Shown piece after piece: positions 7,841 to 16,005 of a stretch of 47,095 bases of DNA. The stretch is from Candidatus Melainabacteria bacterium RIFCSPHIGHO2_02_FULL_34_12 (lineage in GTDB: Bacteria; Cyanobacteriota; Vampirovibrionia; 2-02-FULL-35-15). Under the pieces are notes generated by a model. That model was not told the origin of the DNA. It did no database searches and saw only the letters and a list, made by a program, of their open reading frames with translations. Both the position numbers and the translations under genes were made by a program. Where the stretch lies: NCBI GenBank assembly GCA_001784555.1, contig MFRM01000003.1, forward strand, positions 1-47,095, read 5' to 3'. Position 1 is the stretch's first letter; each line of letters starts with the position of its first letter.

Positions 7841-8878
7841 CTAAAACTGTTTTGAAAATCTTAAATCCCCGGTAAAGAAATATCTGATATCAGGAATTTT
7901 ATATTTAAGCATTGTAAATCTTTCTAAACCCAGTCCTGCAGCAAACCCAATCCATTCTTTAGGATCAATGTTTACGGCAGATAAAACGTTTGGATCCACC
8001 ATTCCGCATCCAAGAAGCTCAAGCCAACCACGGTTTCCACATGTAGTACATCCATGCCCGTCACAAAAAGGACACTGAGCATCAAGTTCTGCGCTGGGTT
8101 CAGTAAACGGGAAAAAATCAGGCCTGAATCTTGTTTTAATTTCTTTTCCAAAGAATTCTCTTATAAACTCATTTAACACCCATTTCATATTTGCAAAAGT
8201 AAGGTTTTTTTCTACTGCCAGAATTTCAAGCTGATGGAAAAAAGGCATTTTCCTTGCATTAATTTCCTCGTTTCTGTAAACCCTTCCATGAGCAAGTATT
8301 CTTAACGGTGGAGGATTTTTTTCCAAGGTTCTGATTTGTACAGTTGAAGTGTGACTACGAAGCAAAACATGAGGAGAGATATTAGTATAAAAAGTATCCT
8401 GCTCGTCCCGGGCTGGATGATCAGGTGGTGTATTTAAGGCAGTAAAGTTATAAAAATCAGTTTCAACTTCTGGACCATCAACTTTTGTAAAACCCATTCC
8501 ATGAAAAATATCAACGATCTCATTAGTAACCATACTTAATGGATGCTCCTGTCCGCTTTCCTGGTAAATGCCCGGCAGGGTTATATCAAAAGCTTCTTTA
8601 GAAATCTTTTTAGCAAGTTCACTGTCTTCAACTTTGGATTTTTCTCCATCATAAACAGAAACAATATATTCTTTTAGTTCATTAACTAGCTTTCCAAAAA
8701 GGGGTCTTTCTTCTTTAGAAATATTTCTTATGTTTTTTTGCTGATTTGCAAGAAAACTTTTTTCGCCGAGATATTTAATTCGAAACGCCTCAAGTGCTCT
8801 TGAATCAAGAATATTTGCTGAATCAGAAGCAATTTCTTTTTTTAGTTTATTGATTGTTTCTTCCAATGTATTCACCAT
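7841..8878 (-). CDS. pheS: Phenylalanyl-tRNA synthetase alpha subunit
   Basis: 345 residues. Class II synthetase landmarks are present: HPARDEQDTFY, LLRSHTSTVQIR, GRVYRNE, FTEPSAELDA and C-terminal LGLERFTMLKYKIPDIR. A Cys cluster (CPFCDGHGCTTC) before GWLELLGCGMVDPNV is the zinc-type insert found in a subset of PheS. I start at 8878 because MVNTLEETINKL aligns with the usual N-terminal coil; an upstream in-frame ATG at 8911 would add 11 unrelated residues but is also possible. No pheT follows; the next gene is yqeK. The gene is divergent from nurA and may share its promoter region. Confidence 0.93.
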   Translation of the reverse strand: MVNTLEETINKLKKEIASDSANILDSRALEAFRIKYLGEKSFLANQQKNIRNISKEERPLFGKLVNELKEYIVSVYDGEKSKVEDSELAKKISKEAFDITLPGIYQESGQEHPLSMVTNEIVDIFHGMGFTKVDGPEVETDFYNFTALNTPPDHPARDEQDTFYTNISPHVLLRSHTSTVQIRTLEKNPPPLRILAHGRVYRNEEINARKMPFFHQLEILAVEKNLTFANMKWVLNEFIREFFGKEIKTRFRPDFFPFTEPSAELDAQCPFCDGHGCTTCGNRGWLELLGCGMVDPNVLSAVNIDPKEWIGFAAGLGLERFTMLKYKIPDIRYFFTGDLRFSKQF

Positions 8879-8927
8879 TATACCGACAGTATTAATCGCA
8901 CCAGTACACATTTTAACATCGTAAAGG

Positions 8928-8935
8928 ATTATAAT
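8928..8935. promoter_or_regulatory. Shared palindromic -10 element between pheS and nurA
   Basis: ATTATAAT is its own reverse complement and so offers TATAAT on both strands (8930-8935 rightwards, 8928-8933 leftwards). Rightwards it lies 6 bases before the nurA ATG, suggesting a leaderless message. Leftwards it would start near 8921, 10 bases before the ATG at 8911 and about 43 before 8878. No convincing -35 is seen. Confidence 0.5.
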
Positions 8936-8941
8936 AGACTA

Positions 8942-10168
8942 ATGCCTTTAGATCTTAAAAAAGTTATTACTCAGTTTAGCAGTCTTGAAAAGCAAGGAGC
9001 CAGAGAACAAAGCCAGAACAGGCTTGATGCTACCTATAAATTATTTGAAAATGCAACTAAAAATGAAAAAACATTGTTCAGTAAAATAACTGAAACCCAA
9101 TCTTCTCAAAAAGCAGGTTTCTTTTTTGCAATACCTGATCAAATAGAAAAAATAGATTTACTTACTGAATCCCAGGCAAATTTTTCGCTTCCACATGTAA
9201 CAGTAGCAACTGACGGTTCTCAAATTAATCCCTCAGCTCATGAATTTACCGGGGCTTCTTTAATAAACATAGGGCTTGTGGGTATTCCGTATTTTGAAAC
9301 TTCCTTGCCTGTTTTACTTTCTTCTGAACCCAAAATATACAGCAGCACTGAAGATATTATTTCATCAAATATAACCCAGAATATTCAGGAAGAAGATTTA
9401 ATTGCATATGAAAGAACCTTAAGGGAAGTAGAAGAACTTGTAAGCCTTGCAAAAAAATACATCGCCTATAAAATACCTGTAATTGCTCTTCTTGACGGAA
9501 CTTTAATTCACTGGCATCTTGAAAAATTTAATGCTGTTTTTATTGAGCAATTTATGAAAAGATTTACCGATGCTATTTTAGAACTAAAGTCTTTAGGTAT
9601 TCCTGTTGCAAGTTTTCTAAGCAATTCCAGATCAAATGATCTGATTAACATGCTTAGAATATTTAACTGCCCTTATGAATCCGTGGACTGTAAAAAATAT
9701 TGTGCGGGGCTTGATTCAAAAAACTATCCATGTAATCCTATCCCGGACTATAAACCAGTTATGGATAGAAAGCTTATAGAAAAATTATTTTCCTTAAAAA
9801 ACACAAAAGAAGGAACCAGAAGCATTCTCTTTCGTTCAAACAGCAAAATTCTTAATTATTATTCTGATGATATAAAAATATTCTTTTTTTACATGGATAC
9901 CGGAACTGAAATAGCAAGGGTAGAACTTCCAGCATATGTAGCTCATGACAAAAAGTTATTGAATCTTGTTCATAATGTAATATCGCTTCAGTGTAAAGCA
10001 GGATTTGGTTATCCGATTACATTGAGTGAGGCTCATCTTCAGGCAGTAGTAAACCGAGATGACAGAAGGATTTTTTATGACTTAATAAAAGAATATCTTT
10101 TAGCTAAGCACGGTACATCATTAAAACTTTCAAACAAAGAACTAAAAAAGAGAATTAGTTTTGTCTAG
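8942..10168 (+). CDS. nurA: NurA-domain nuclease
   Basis: 408 residues with NurA landmarks: TDGSQINP (about 90), the second acidic block LLDGTLIHWHLEK, the RSN/EIARVELP segment and the closing HLQAVVNRDDRRIFYDLI. NurA proteins are 5'-3' nucleases that in archaea work with the HerA helicase in double-strand break resection; bacterial homologues with HerA-like partners are known. No herA is in the window. The ATG at 8942 follows TATAAT by 6 bases. Its stop codon abuts the end of the convergent MCE gene with no spacer. Confidence 0.85.
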   Translation: MPLDLKKVITQFSSLEKQGAREQSQNRLDATYKLFENATKNEKTLFSKITETQSSQKAGFFFAIPDQIEKIDLLTESQANFSLPHVTVATDGSQINPSAHEFTGASLINIGLVGIPYFETSLPVLLSSEPKIYSSTEDIISSNITQNIQEEDLIAYERTLREVEELVSLAKKYIAYKIPVIALLDGTLIHWHLEKFNAVFIEQFMKRFTDAILELKSLGIPVASFLSNSRSNDLINMLRIFNCPYESVDCKKYCAGLDSKNYPCNPIPDYKPVMDRKLIEKLFSLKNTKEGTRSILFRSNSKILNYYSDDIKIFFFYMDTGTEIARVELPAYVAHDKKLLNLVHNVISLQCKAGFGYPITLSEAHLQAVVNRDDRRIFYDLIKEYLLAKHGTSLKLSNKELKKRISFV

Positions 10169-11149
10169 TTATTTCCTGGTTTGTTCACTTGATTTTACAG
10201 TAAAGTCTCTGGCTTTCTTTAGAGGTGTTTTTATATTTTCTGACAGATTTTTTTGATTTATACCTTCTACTTTTTTATTTAAATTTACCAGATGCTGATT
10301 AAATTCTTTTACATTTTCTGTCAATGCAGAATCAGCCACACTCATATCAATCATGGTAAGTGAATAATTGATTTTATTTAAATTATCAAGAATGTTTACA
10401 TTAAATGCCATGACATCATTAAAAAATTCAGGTTTTAAAACATTATTTGAAATATTAATTAAATCCTGAGAAAAATTTCCCAGATCACCTTTCAATGCTT
10501 CAGGAAAATCTTTATTAGCTATAATTTTGTTTAAAGTATTAATGGGCTTTTGAAGCCTTATTAAGAGTTCATTTGCTTCATTTGTCTTATTTGCAAATCT
10601 GTTTTTTAGCTCTATCAATTTTTTTTCATTTTCTGCAAGATGAGCTGCTGTTTGGCTGAGAGATTCAGAAGCTCTTGCAAATGCATTTCTGGCATTTTGA
10701 AAATTCTCCGGAGTTAGCTGTTTAATGATTGAATGAGAAAACATTTCAAGTCTGTTTACAAGTTCAAGAGAAGCATGCAGCCAGGTATCTGTAGTAATAG
10801 GCTCCTGTATAATCCATGCCTTAGTTCCATTAGTATCTTCTTCCGGAAGAATAATTTCCAGTACTCTTCCCTGGTTTGGTCTTAAAGAAGTTATGGTTAA
10901 TTGTGACCCTGCTTCAGGTTTTGGAAATCTTTTATTTGTTATTTTTACAGTTACAATAACACCATCATGAGTAGGTCTTGTTTTTATAACCTTACCTATC
11001 TCAGTCCCAAATGCAGTGACACTGGCTCCCTGGGGCAAGCCATCTATATTTTTAAATTTTGCTTCAAATGTTCTTTGGGAATCCACGTAGGCATATATGC
11101 TTAATCCAATAATAAAAGCAAAAGTCAAATAAAAAAAAAGCCTGAACAT
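10169..11149 (-). CDS. MCE/MlaD-family membrane-anchored lipid transport protein
   Basis: 326 residues. A single N-terminal membrane helix (about 2-24) is followed by one MCE domain (about 28-105, FKNIDGLPQGASVTAFGTEIGKV) and a long helical, probably coiled-coil region to the end. This is the layout of MlaD-like subunits that ride with an ABC transporter to move lipids between the two membranes. The expected ATPase and permease genes are not adjacent. A secreted thioredoxin gene lies 15 bases upstream on the same strand, so the two are likely co-transcribed. Confidence 0.85.
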   Translation of the reverse strand: MFRLFFYLTFAFIIGLSIYAYVDSQRTFEAKFKNIDGLPQGASVTAFGTEIGKVIKTRPTHDGVIVTVKITNKRFPKPEAGSQLTITSLRPNQGRVLEIILPEEDTNGTKAWIIQEPITTDTWLHASLELVNRLEMFSHSIIKQLTPENFQNARNAFARASESLSQTAAHLAENEKKLIELKNRFANKTNEANELLIRLQKPINTLNKIIANKDFPEALKGDLGNFSQDLINISNNVLKPEFFNDVMAFNVNILDNLNKINYSLTMIDMSVADSALTENVKEFNQHLVNLNKKVEGINQKNLSENIKTPLKKARDFTVKSSEQTRK

Positions 11150-11164
11150 AAATAAATGCCTGCT

Positions 11165-11644
11165 TTATTCCTGAGTAAGTGCTTTTTCTTTGGTTCTGGC
11201 TTCTTCAATGGACGTTTTGTATTCTTCTATATCATTATTATTCTGAAATACAGAAACTATCTCACCTGAGCTAGGCACCACTATTCCAACTGTTGCTGTT
11301 TTGCTTTTGTTTAGTTCATAAAATTCAGTGAGTTTAAGTTCTTTTGCTGTTTTTTCAGATATCTTTGCCTTTGATGGAGTTGAAACATTAAGTTGCAAAA
11401 AATCTATATCCGGTGTTTCTTTTATAAGCTGATCAAGAGTAGGCTGAATATTTTTACAGCCCGGACACCAACTTGCAAATATTTCAACAACAAGGATTTT
11501 CTTCCCTCCAACTTGGTCTGCCTGTTCTGATTTTGTATGGTTTTTATCACCTTTTTTCTTAAAGAAAAAAGCCTGTGATTCATTATTAAAAGTTAACAAG
11601 CCCAGTGTAAAAATCAGAAAATAAATTATTAGATTCTTAAGCAT
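11165..11644 (-). CDS. Secreted thioredoxin-like protein
   Basis: 159 residues. An N-terminal signal peptide (about 1-25, ending near SQA) is followed by a thioredoxin fold with active-site WCPGC in EIFASWCPGCKNIQPTL. CPGC is less common than the thioredoxin CGPC. It should act outside the cytoplasm on disulfides, or as a TlpA/ResA-type reductase. GGAGGAG precedes the ATG at a good distance. It heads a probable two-gene operon with the MCE protein, whose folding it might support (inference). Confidence 0.85.
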   Translation of the reverse strand: MLKNLIIYFLIFTLGLLTFNNESQAFFFKKKGDKNHTKSEQADQVGGKKILVVEIFASWCPGCKNIQPTLDQLIKETPDIDFLQLNVSTPSKAKISEKTAKELKLTEFYELNKSKTATVGIVVPSSGEIVSVFQNNNDIEEYKTSIEEARTKEKALTQE

Positions 11645-12034
11645 CTACTCCTCCAGAAATTATTTAAGTAACCATATATGAATCTATTATAAAACGCCTC
11701 CCTTCAAATTGACTATCTCTGGAGCAAGCTCACAGAGTTTTTCGCCGATTTGAGCCATGGGCATCGGGAGGGGTTAGTAAGGAGGCGTTTTGTTACTACT
11801 CCCTCATATCTCCGGGAGCAAGCTCCCGAGTTTTTCGCTCGGGAGCAATAAAGCGATTTTTTAATATTGTTTATGTAATCTCAATTCTTGAAGACTATGC
11901 GTTACACTTCACGGATGTTCCTGAATCTAAAGGGGCATTTCATGAAACGCCCTACTTGTCAGTGATTTTAATTATTGTTAGCATGTAAAGGTTAAAAAAT
12001 TCATTGATTTAAATAAAAATAATACAGAACTAAA
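11645..12034. repeat. Intergenic region filled with palindromic repeats
   Basis: 390 bases without a gene. Seen here: an 11-bp inverted repeat AAAACGCCTCC (11691-11701) / GGAGGCGTTTT (11781-11791); two related units of about 35 bases, 11715-11748 and 11809-11842, each with GGAGCAAGCT and GAGTTTTTCGC, the second forming a strong CTCCCGAG/CTCGGGAG hairpin; and AGGGGC...GCCCT around a TTTCATGAAA core (11931-11953). It separates the divergent thioredoxin and lepB genes. Confidence 0.75.
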
Positions 12035-12700
12035 ATGAAAGAAAAAATATTTATATTCTTAAAAGAAACAATTGAGCTAATTGTAGTTACCTTAATACTT
12101 CTAATAATAATCAGACAAGGGTTCATTGAAGCAAGATATATACCAAGTGAATCTATGATTCCTACGCTGAGAGTAAATGATCGTTTAATTGTTGAAAAAG
12201 TAAGCAAAAATCTAAGACTACTCGGTTTAAAGATGCCACTTCAAAGAGGCAATATTCTAGTCTTTTATCCCCCAGCTGAGGGTAATCGCGGGAAAGATCT
12301 TCATTATGATCCACTAAGCGTTTTTGCCAGATGGACAGGTTTACCTTTTTTACCGCAGGATGATGCCTATATTAAAAGAGTAATTGGTTTACCGGGTGAT
12401 ACTGTAGAAATTAAAAATGGAGCAGGGGTATATATAAACGGAATGCTCTTATATGAACCTTATGCCAATGAACTGCCGCATTATAGCTGTACAAACCTTA
12501 ATGACATAGAAGTTTACAGAAGACATGGTAAAACAGGAAAAATAGTTGTTCCAAAAGGACATTTGTTTTTAATGGGAGATAACAGAAACAGAAGTCAGGA
12601 TAGTCACGTCTGGGGATTCTTAGATCAGAAAAGAATTGTAGGTAGAGCAGTTGTAATAGTATGGAGAAGATTAAAAGATAAACCAATTTTTCTTTTATAA
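12035..12700 (+). CDS. lepB: Signal peptidase I
   Basis: 221 residues. One N-terminal membrane helix (about 12-27), then catalytic S40 in PSESM and catalytic K114 in YIKRVIGLPGD, followed by GDNRNRSQDSHVWGFL near the C-terminus: the full set of type I signal peptidase boxes. It cleaves signal peptides on the outer face of the inner membrane; likely clients in this window include the secreted thioredoxin and the small secreted proteins. No clear ribosome binding site precedes the ATG. The downstream membrane methyltransferase gene is 35 bases away on the same strand. Confidence 0.95.
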   Translation: MKEKIFIFLKETIELIVVTLILLIIIRQGFIEARYIPSESMIPTLRVNDRLIVEKVSKNLRLLGLKMPLQRGNILVFYPPAEGNRGKDLHYDPLSVFARWTGLPFLPQDDAYIKRVIGLPGDTVEIKNGAGVYINGMLLYEPYANELPHYSCTNLNDIEVYRRHGKTGKIVVPKGHLFLMGDNRNRSQDSHVWGFLDQKRIVGRAVVIVWRRLKDKPIFLL

Positions 12701-12735
12701 ATTAAAGGCAGGCGAAAAAATATTTAATTTTTAAA

Positions 12736-13821
12736 ATGTCATCAAAAGCCGAGAGAAAATCTGCATATGTAAGAGATTTGGATAAACCAATTAAAAGTTT
12801 TGGTCAGTCATTTTTCTGGCGTGCAGCCAGTTTATGGCTTCTTATAAGTTTATTCATGTTTTTATATTTTTCTCATCCATATTATTTAGGACAAGAATTT
12901 GAAAATGCAAGAGGACTTCTTTTTAAAGCCTATGTAATATTTTGTTTTTTAATTTGGCCTTATACCTGGTTTACTCTTAAATTTAACTATCGATTTAAAG
13001 ATGATTTCAAGGACCCTTCGATTATATTTTTTGTCCTTCTTAAAAGAATCGGTTTATTATTTGCGACAAGAGACATTGCTCAAATTAAAGGTCTCTTTAA
13101 AGTAAAAAGATTTAATAATTTCTGCCTTACTTGCCTTGTAAAAGGTTTCTTTTTACCGTTAATGTCAATGTTTGTTTTTCATCACATAGGTGCTATCCAG
13201 GGATTATTAGTCAGAGTCTCAACCCCAATGGACGGTGTTCAGCTTGCAAATTGGTTTCTTGATTTAGTTTATAATTCTCTTTTTATAGTAGACACTGGTA
13301 TTGCACTTGTCGGATACGGACTTGAATTAAAGTGGCTTGGAAATAAAACAAAGTCCGTAGAGCCTACAGCATTTGGCTGGGCAGTAGCACTTATGTGTTA
13401 TCCTCCATTTAACAATACAAGCAGTATATATTTCCCTCTTCAAAGCAGGCAGGAATACTTTCTTCCGCTGACTGAAGAACAAAAAATATTCGTTAGAATT
13501 ATTATTGTCTTACTTTACGGTGTATTTGTCTGGGGTACTATTGCACTTGGAGTTAAATTCAGTAATTTAAGTAATAAAGGTATTATCGATCGTGGTCCTT
13601 ATAAGTTCATAAGACATCCTGCTTATGCATCTAAAAATATTGCCTGGTGGTTTGAGCATCTTCAGTACATGAAAGGCTTTCACAATGTTCTTCCTTTACT
13701 CTGCTGGAACATGATTTATACTCTTCGTGCATTTACAGAAGAAAGACATTTAATGAAAGATCCTGATTATCGCGCATATTGCAAGAAGGTAAAATATAGG
13801 TTTATTCCGGGGTTGATTTAA
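12736..13821 (+). CDS. Integral membrane methyltransferase, isoprenylcysteine carboxyl methyltransferase/PEMT-like
   Basis: 361 residues with about six or seven hydrophobic segments. The C-terminal part carries the ICMT/PEMT signature: RGPYKFIRHPAY (cofactor-binding region), then TLRAFTEERHLMKDPDYRAYCKKVKYRFIPG. Such enzymes use S-adenosylmethionine to methylate membrane-embedded lipid or isoprenoid-type substrates. The substrate cannot be told from sequence. It is probably co-transcribed with lepB. It ends 7 bases before the duplicated tRNA-Trp fragment, so the islet was added directly behind it. Confidence 0.8.
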   Translation: MSSKAERKSAYVRDLDKPIKSFGQSFFWRAASLWLLISLFMFLYFSHPYYLGQEFENARGLLFKAYVIFCFLIWPYTWFTLKFNYRFKDDFKDPSIIFFVLLKRIGLLFATRDIAQIKGLFKVKRFNNFCLTCLVKGFFLPLMSMFVFHHIGAIQGLLVRVSTPMDGVQLANWFLDLVYNSLFIVDTGIALVGYGLELKWLGNKTKSVEPTAFGWAVALMCYPPFNNTSSIYFPLQSRQEYFLPLTEEQKIFVRIIIVLLYGVFVWGTIALGVKFSNLSNKGIIDRGPYKFIRHPAYASKNIAWWFEHLQYMKGFHNVLPLLCWNMIYTLRAFTEERHLMKDPDYRAYCKKVKYRFIPGLI

Positions 13822-13828
13822 TTACATC

Positions 13829-13867
13829 CGCGCCCTGTAGGACTTGAACCCACGACATTTGGTTTTG
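13829..13867 (-). repeat. Displaced 3' end of tRNA-Trp (attachment-site copy)
   Basis: 39 bases that match the 3' part of the intact tRNA-Trp gene (14584-14622) at 38 of 39 positions and in the same orientation. The two copies bracket two small genes, the pattern left by site-specific integration into a tRNA 3' end. Confidence 0.85.
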
Positions 13868-13871
13868 AAAA

Positions 13872-14210
13872 TTATGAATTTTTCCTAGCAACAAGGGCAA
13901 ACTGATAAAAATATTTCGAGAAGTACTCCAGGGGCGTATTATAAAGTTCTCCTCCAAAAAAAGAATCACAAAGAACTTCCCGTAAACGACATAATTCTTT
14001 TAGCTTCGGACCATGCCATCTTTTATCACTGATGGTTAGATCAAGCAAATCTAGAGCCCTATAAAATGCATTTGTAGCATAGCTTTCATTTTCTTTTTTT
14101 CGCCAGGAAATAATGCGATCTACATCACTGCCTACATTTCCAAGCTGTTCAGAAAGTGACATTTCATGCCATCTTCCGGATTCTGCTAAATCTTTGTGAA
14201 TATAGTTCAT
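13872..14210 (-). CDS. Conserved hypothetical protein, helical, islet cargo
   Basis: 112 residues, predicted mostly helical (MNYIHKDLAESGRWHEMSLSEQ, then ALDLLDLTISDKRWHG and LKELCRLREVLCDSFFGGE). I recognise the pattern from unnamed small proteins found in scattered bacteria, often next to DUF5674 genes, but no function is known to me. Its ATG overlaps the DUF5674 stop codon (ATGA), so the two are translationally coupled. It ends 5 bases from the displaced tRNA-Trp fragment. A toxin-antitoxin or defence role would fit a mobile pair but is speculation. Confidence 0.7.
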   Translation of the reverse strand: MNYIHKDLAESGRWHEMSLSEQLGNVGSDVDRIISWRKKENESYATNAFYRALDLLDLTISDKRWHGPKLKELCRLREVLCDSFFGGELYNTPLEYFSKYFYQFALVARKNS

Positions 14211-14557
14211 TCTTTTATTAGTAAATCAACGATTTCAATAATTTTCTTTTGCAATTCTATACTTTCAACTCCTCTTGAACGATTGTTTTGTCGTGGCCTT
14301 ACATTAATCATTGAATCAAACTCAATTCTATTTTCTTCCTGTGAATCTGGATAAATATTAATCCCCCACAAATCATCCTGTGATGCTCCCTGCTCAAGTA
14401 AGAATTTTTCTTCATCTGCATGCATGCTTCCACCAATAGCCATTATTCTCTTTTCAACATCAACAACTGCTTTCACCATATCACCAAATCCTAAAGAAGC
14501 TATATCTTTAAGTTCTTTAAGGGTAATTGATCTATTAACTAAATTTATTTCTGACAT
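14207..14557 (-). CDS. DUF5674 family protein, islet cargo
   Basis: 116 residues. The stretch GDMVKAVVDVEKRIMAIGG, HADEEKFLLEQGASQDDLWG and the closing RPRQNNRSRGVE match the DUF5674 family as I remember it; function unknown. I start at the ATG at 14557. Longer readings run back through tRNA-Trp and are not real protein. The ATG lies only 26 bases after the tRNA 3' end, leaving little room for a promoter, so transcription probably continues from the tRNA. No good ribosome binding site is seen. It is coupled to the next gene by a 4-base overlap. Confidence 0.8.
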   Translation of the reverse strand: MSEINLVNRSITLKELKDIASLGFGDMVKAVVDVEKRIMAIGGSMHADEEKFLLEQGASQDDLWGINIYPDSQEENRIEFDSMINVRPRQNNRSRGVESIELQKKIIEIVDLLIKE

Positions 14558-14583
14558 TTTTGCTAATAAAAAGATTTGAAATT

Positions 14584-14655
14584 CGCGCCCTGTAGGAATT
14601 GAACCCACGACATTTGGTTTTGGAGACCAACGTTCTACCGCTGAACTAAGGGCGC
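14584..14655 (-). tRNA. tRNA-Trp (CCA anticodon)
   Basis: The complement folds as a cloverleaf: acceptor GCGCCCT/AGGGCGC with discriminator G, anticodon arm TTGGT-CTCCAAA-ACCAA giving anticodon CCA, and a T arm GTGGG-TTCAATT-CCTAC. CCA is not encoded. tRNA-Trp next to secE-nusG is a common arrangement, but here it points away from secE. Its 3' end is the target used by the adjacent two-gene islet. Confidence 0.95.
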
Positions 14656-14960
14656 ATTCTAACCGCTCATTTTGTGAGCGAGCCTCGCCCACGATGTGGG
14701 CGGGAGAATCAGAGGATCAGAAATCAGTATCCAGAAATTAGAAAAAATACTTTTTATAAGTAATTATTCAGATTCTCGTTCCTAGGATTATACTTTACTA
14801 ATTCAATATTTACATTTACGATAGTAAAAAGATATTCAATTTAATGTATTTTGAATTAACCAATGCTAATTTCTAACTTTAAATACTAAAATAGGCTGAA
14901 TAGTTTAAAATATACAAGTGCTTTCAAAGAGACTGATAGTACGATAGTAAAAGAGTAAAA
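14656..14960. other. Region between tRNA-Trp and secE with hairpins and short repeats
   Basis: 305 bases, no gene. Two adjacent hairpins: CGCTCA/TGAGCG (14664-14680) and CGCCCAC-gat-GTGGGCG (14686-14702). Then a run of related AATCAG/GATCAG words (about 14706-14733), also seen upstream of tRNA-Gly. A direct repeat TACGATAGTAAAA occurs at 14817 and again at 14940, the second just before secE; TACGAT may act as a -10. Confidence 0.6.
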
Positions 14961-15227
14961 ATGACACCCTCACAAATTGAACTGGGAGTACCCAGAAAAC
15001 CCGAACCTCAAGATCAATCTAAAGAACAGGTAAAACCTTTTAATGTTCTTGAATTTTTAAAGGAGGTAAGGGGTGAATTCATTAAGATAAGCTGGCCTTC
15101 AAAAGAACAGACCACCAGAGAATTCTTTTCAGTTATACTTTTAGTTGCAGTTATAACGAGCATCATCTTTCTTCTAGATAAAGTTTTCGGGTTTATCGCA
15201 AACCTCTTTATGGGAAGAATATATTAA
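14961..15227 (+). CDS. secE: Preprotein translocase subunit SecE
   Basis: 88 residues. A charged N-terminal tail is followed by the SecE core FLKEVRGEFIKISWPSKEQTT (about 33-53) and a single membrane helix (about 57-83, FFSVILLVAVITSIIFLLDKVFG). It clamps SecY in the inner membrane. It is followed by nusG after 19 bases, the usual secE-nusG order. The ribosomal protein genes rplK-rplA that normally follow are absent; the rimP-nusA block comes next instead. Confidence 0.93.
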   Translation: MTPSQIELGVPRKPEPQDQSKEQVKPFNVLEFLKEVRGEFIKISWPSKEQTTREFFSVILLVAVITSIIFLLDKVFGFIANLFMGRIY

Positions 15228-15246
15228 AGAAATCTAAAGAACTAAA

Positions 15247-15813
15247 ATGCCAAAAGCAAAACAACAACAAAAAACACAGACAAGAAACTGGTATGTAATT
15301 CAGACAGCTTCAGGTCATGAAAATAAAGTAAAAGAACACATTGAAAAGCGCATAAAGACTTTAAATGCTGACGATAAGATTTTTAACGTTATTGTCCCGG
15401 AAAAAGAAGTTACAAAAATCCATGACGGGAAAAGAGTAGAAAAGAAAGAACGTGAATTCCCAGGTTATGTATTAATTGAGATGTTAATGGATGATCTTAC
15501 CTGGAGAATTATTAAAGATACTCCGGGAGTAACCAGATTTGTTGGAGCAAATAAACAGCCATTGCCTGTTCCACCTTCTGAAGTAAGAAGAATTTTAAGA
15601 AAGAGTCAGATATTTACCAAGACAAAAGAAGGTAAGAAAATTATTGATGTTGTCGTGGGCGAATCAGTTAAAATCCAGTCTGGTCCTTTTGAAGACTTTA
15701 TCGGCGAAATTACTGAAATAAATGAAGAAAGAGAAACTGTAAAAGCTCTTGTAAGTATATTTGGAAGATCAACTCCGGTAGAACTTTCATTTGATCAGAT
15801 TGCTAAGTTATAA
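15247..15813 (+). CDS. nusG: Transcription termination/antitermination factor NusG
   Basis: 188 residues. The NGN domain (about 13-115: NWYVIQTASGHENKVKEHIEKR, FPGYVLIEMLMDDLTWRIIKDTPGVTRFVG) is followed by the KOW domain (about 135-185: VGESVKIQSGPFEDFIGEITEI). It binds RNA polymerase and links it to Rho or the ribosome. Normal length, with a short Lys/Gln-rich start. Likely in one operon with secE. Confidence 0.95.
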   Translation: MPKAKQQQKTQTRNWYVIQTASGHENKVKEHIEKRIKTLNADDKIFNVIVPEKEVTKIHDGKRVEKKEREFPGYVLIEMLMDDLTWRIIKDTPGVTRFVGANKQPLPVPPSEVRRILRKSQIFTKTKEGKKIIDVVVGESVKIQSGPFEDFIGEITEINEERETVKALVSIFGRSTPVELSFDQIAKL

Positions 15814-15981
15814 AGTAGAGTCCTTTTAATTTCTTATATTTGGCTTATTATTTTTCTTATACAAAACATAAAATATGGAATAACTTTTGCCAGGAAATTG
15901 TTAAGATAATCCGAATTTTATATTTGATATAGCAGGTAAATAAGCAGCTTTCAAGGTAGAGGTAAAAATATTGCTTTACCG

Positions 15982-15990
15982 TGGTATAAT
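15982..15990 (+). promoter_or_regulatory. Extended -10 promoter of the rimP-nusA-infB operon
   Basis: TGGTATAAT (TG at -15/-14 plus TATAAT at 15985-15990) gives an extended -10. Start of transcription near 15997 would leave a leader of about 70 bases before rimP. No good -35 is seen, as is usual for extended -10 promoters. Confidence 0.5.
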
Positions 15991-16005
15991 TCCACATGTA
16001 GTACA

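Noticed and set aside
14558-14692. N-terminal extension of the DUF5674 reading frame
   Set aside because: It is a translation through tRNA-Trp on the same strand; the DUF5674 homology starts at the ATG at 14557.
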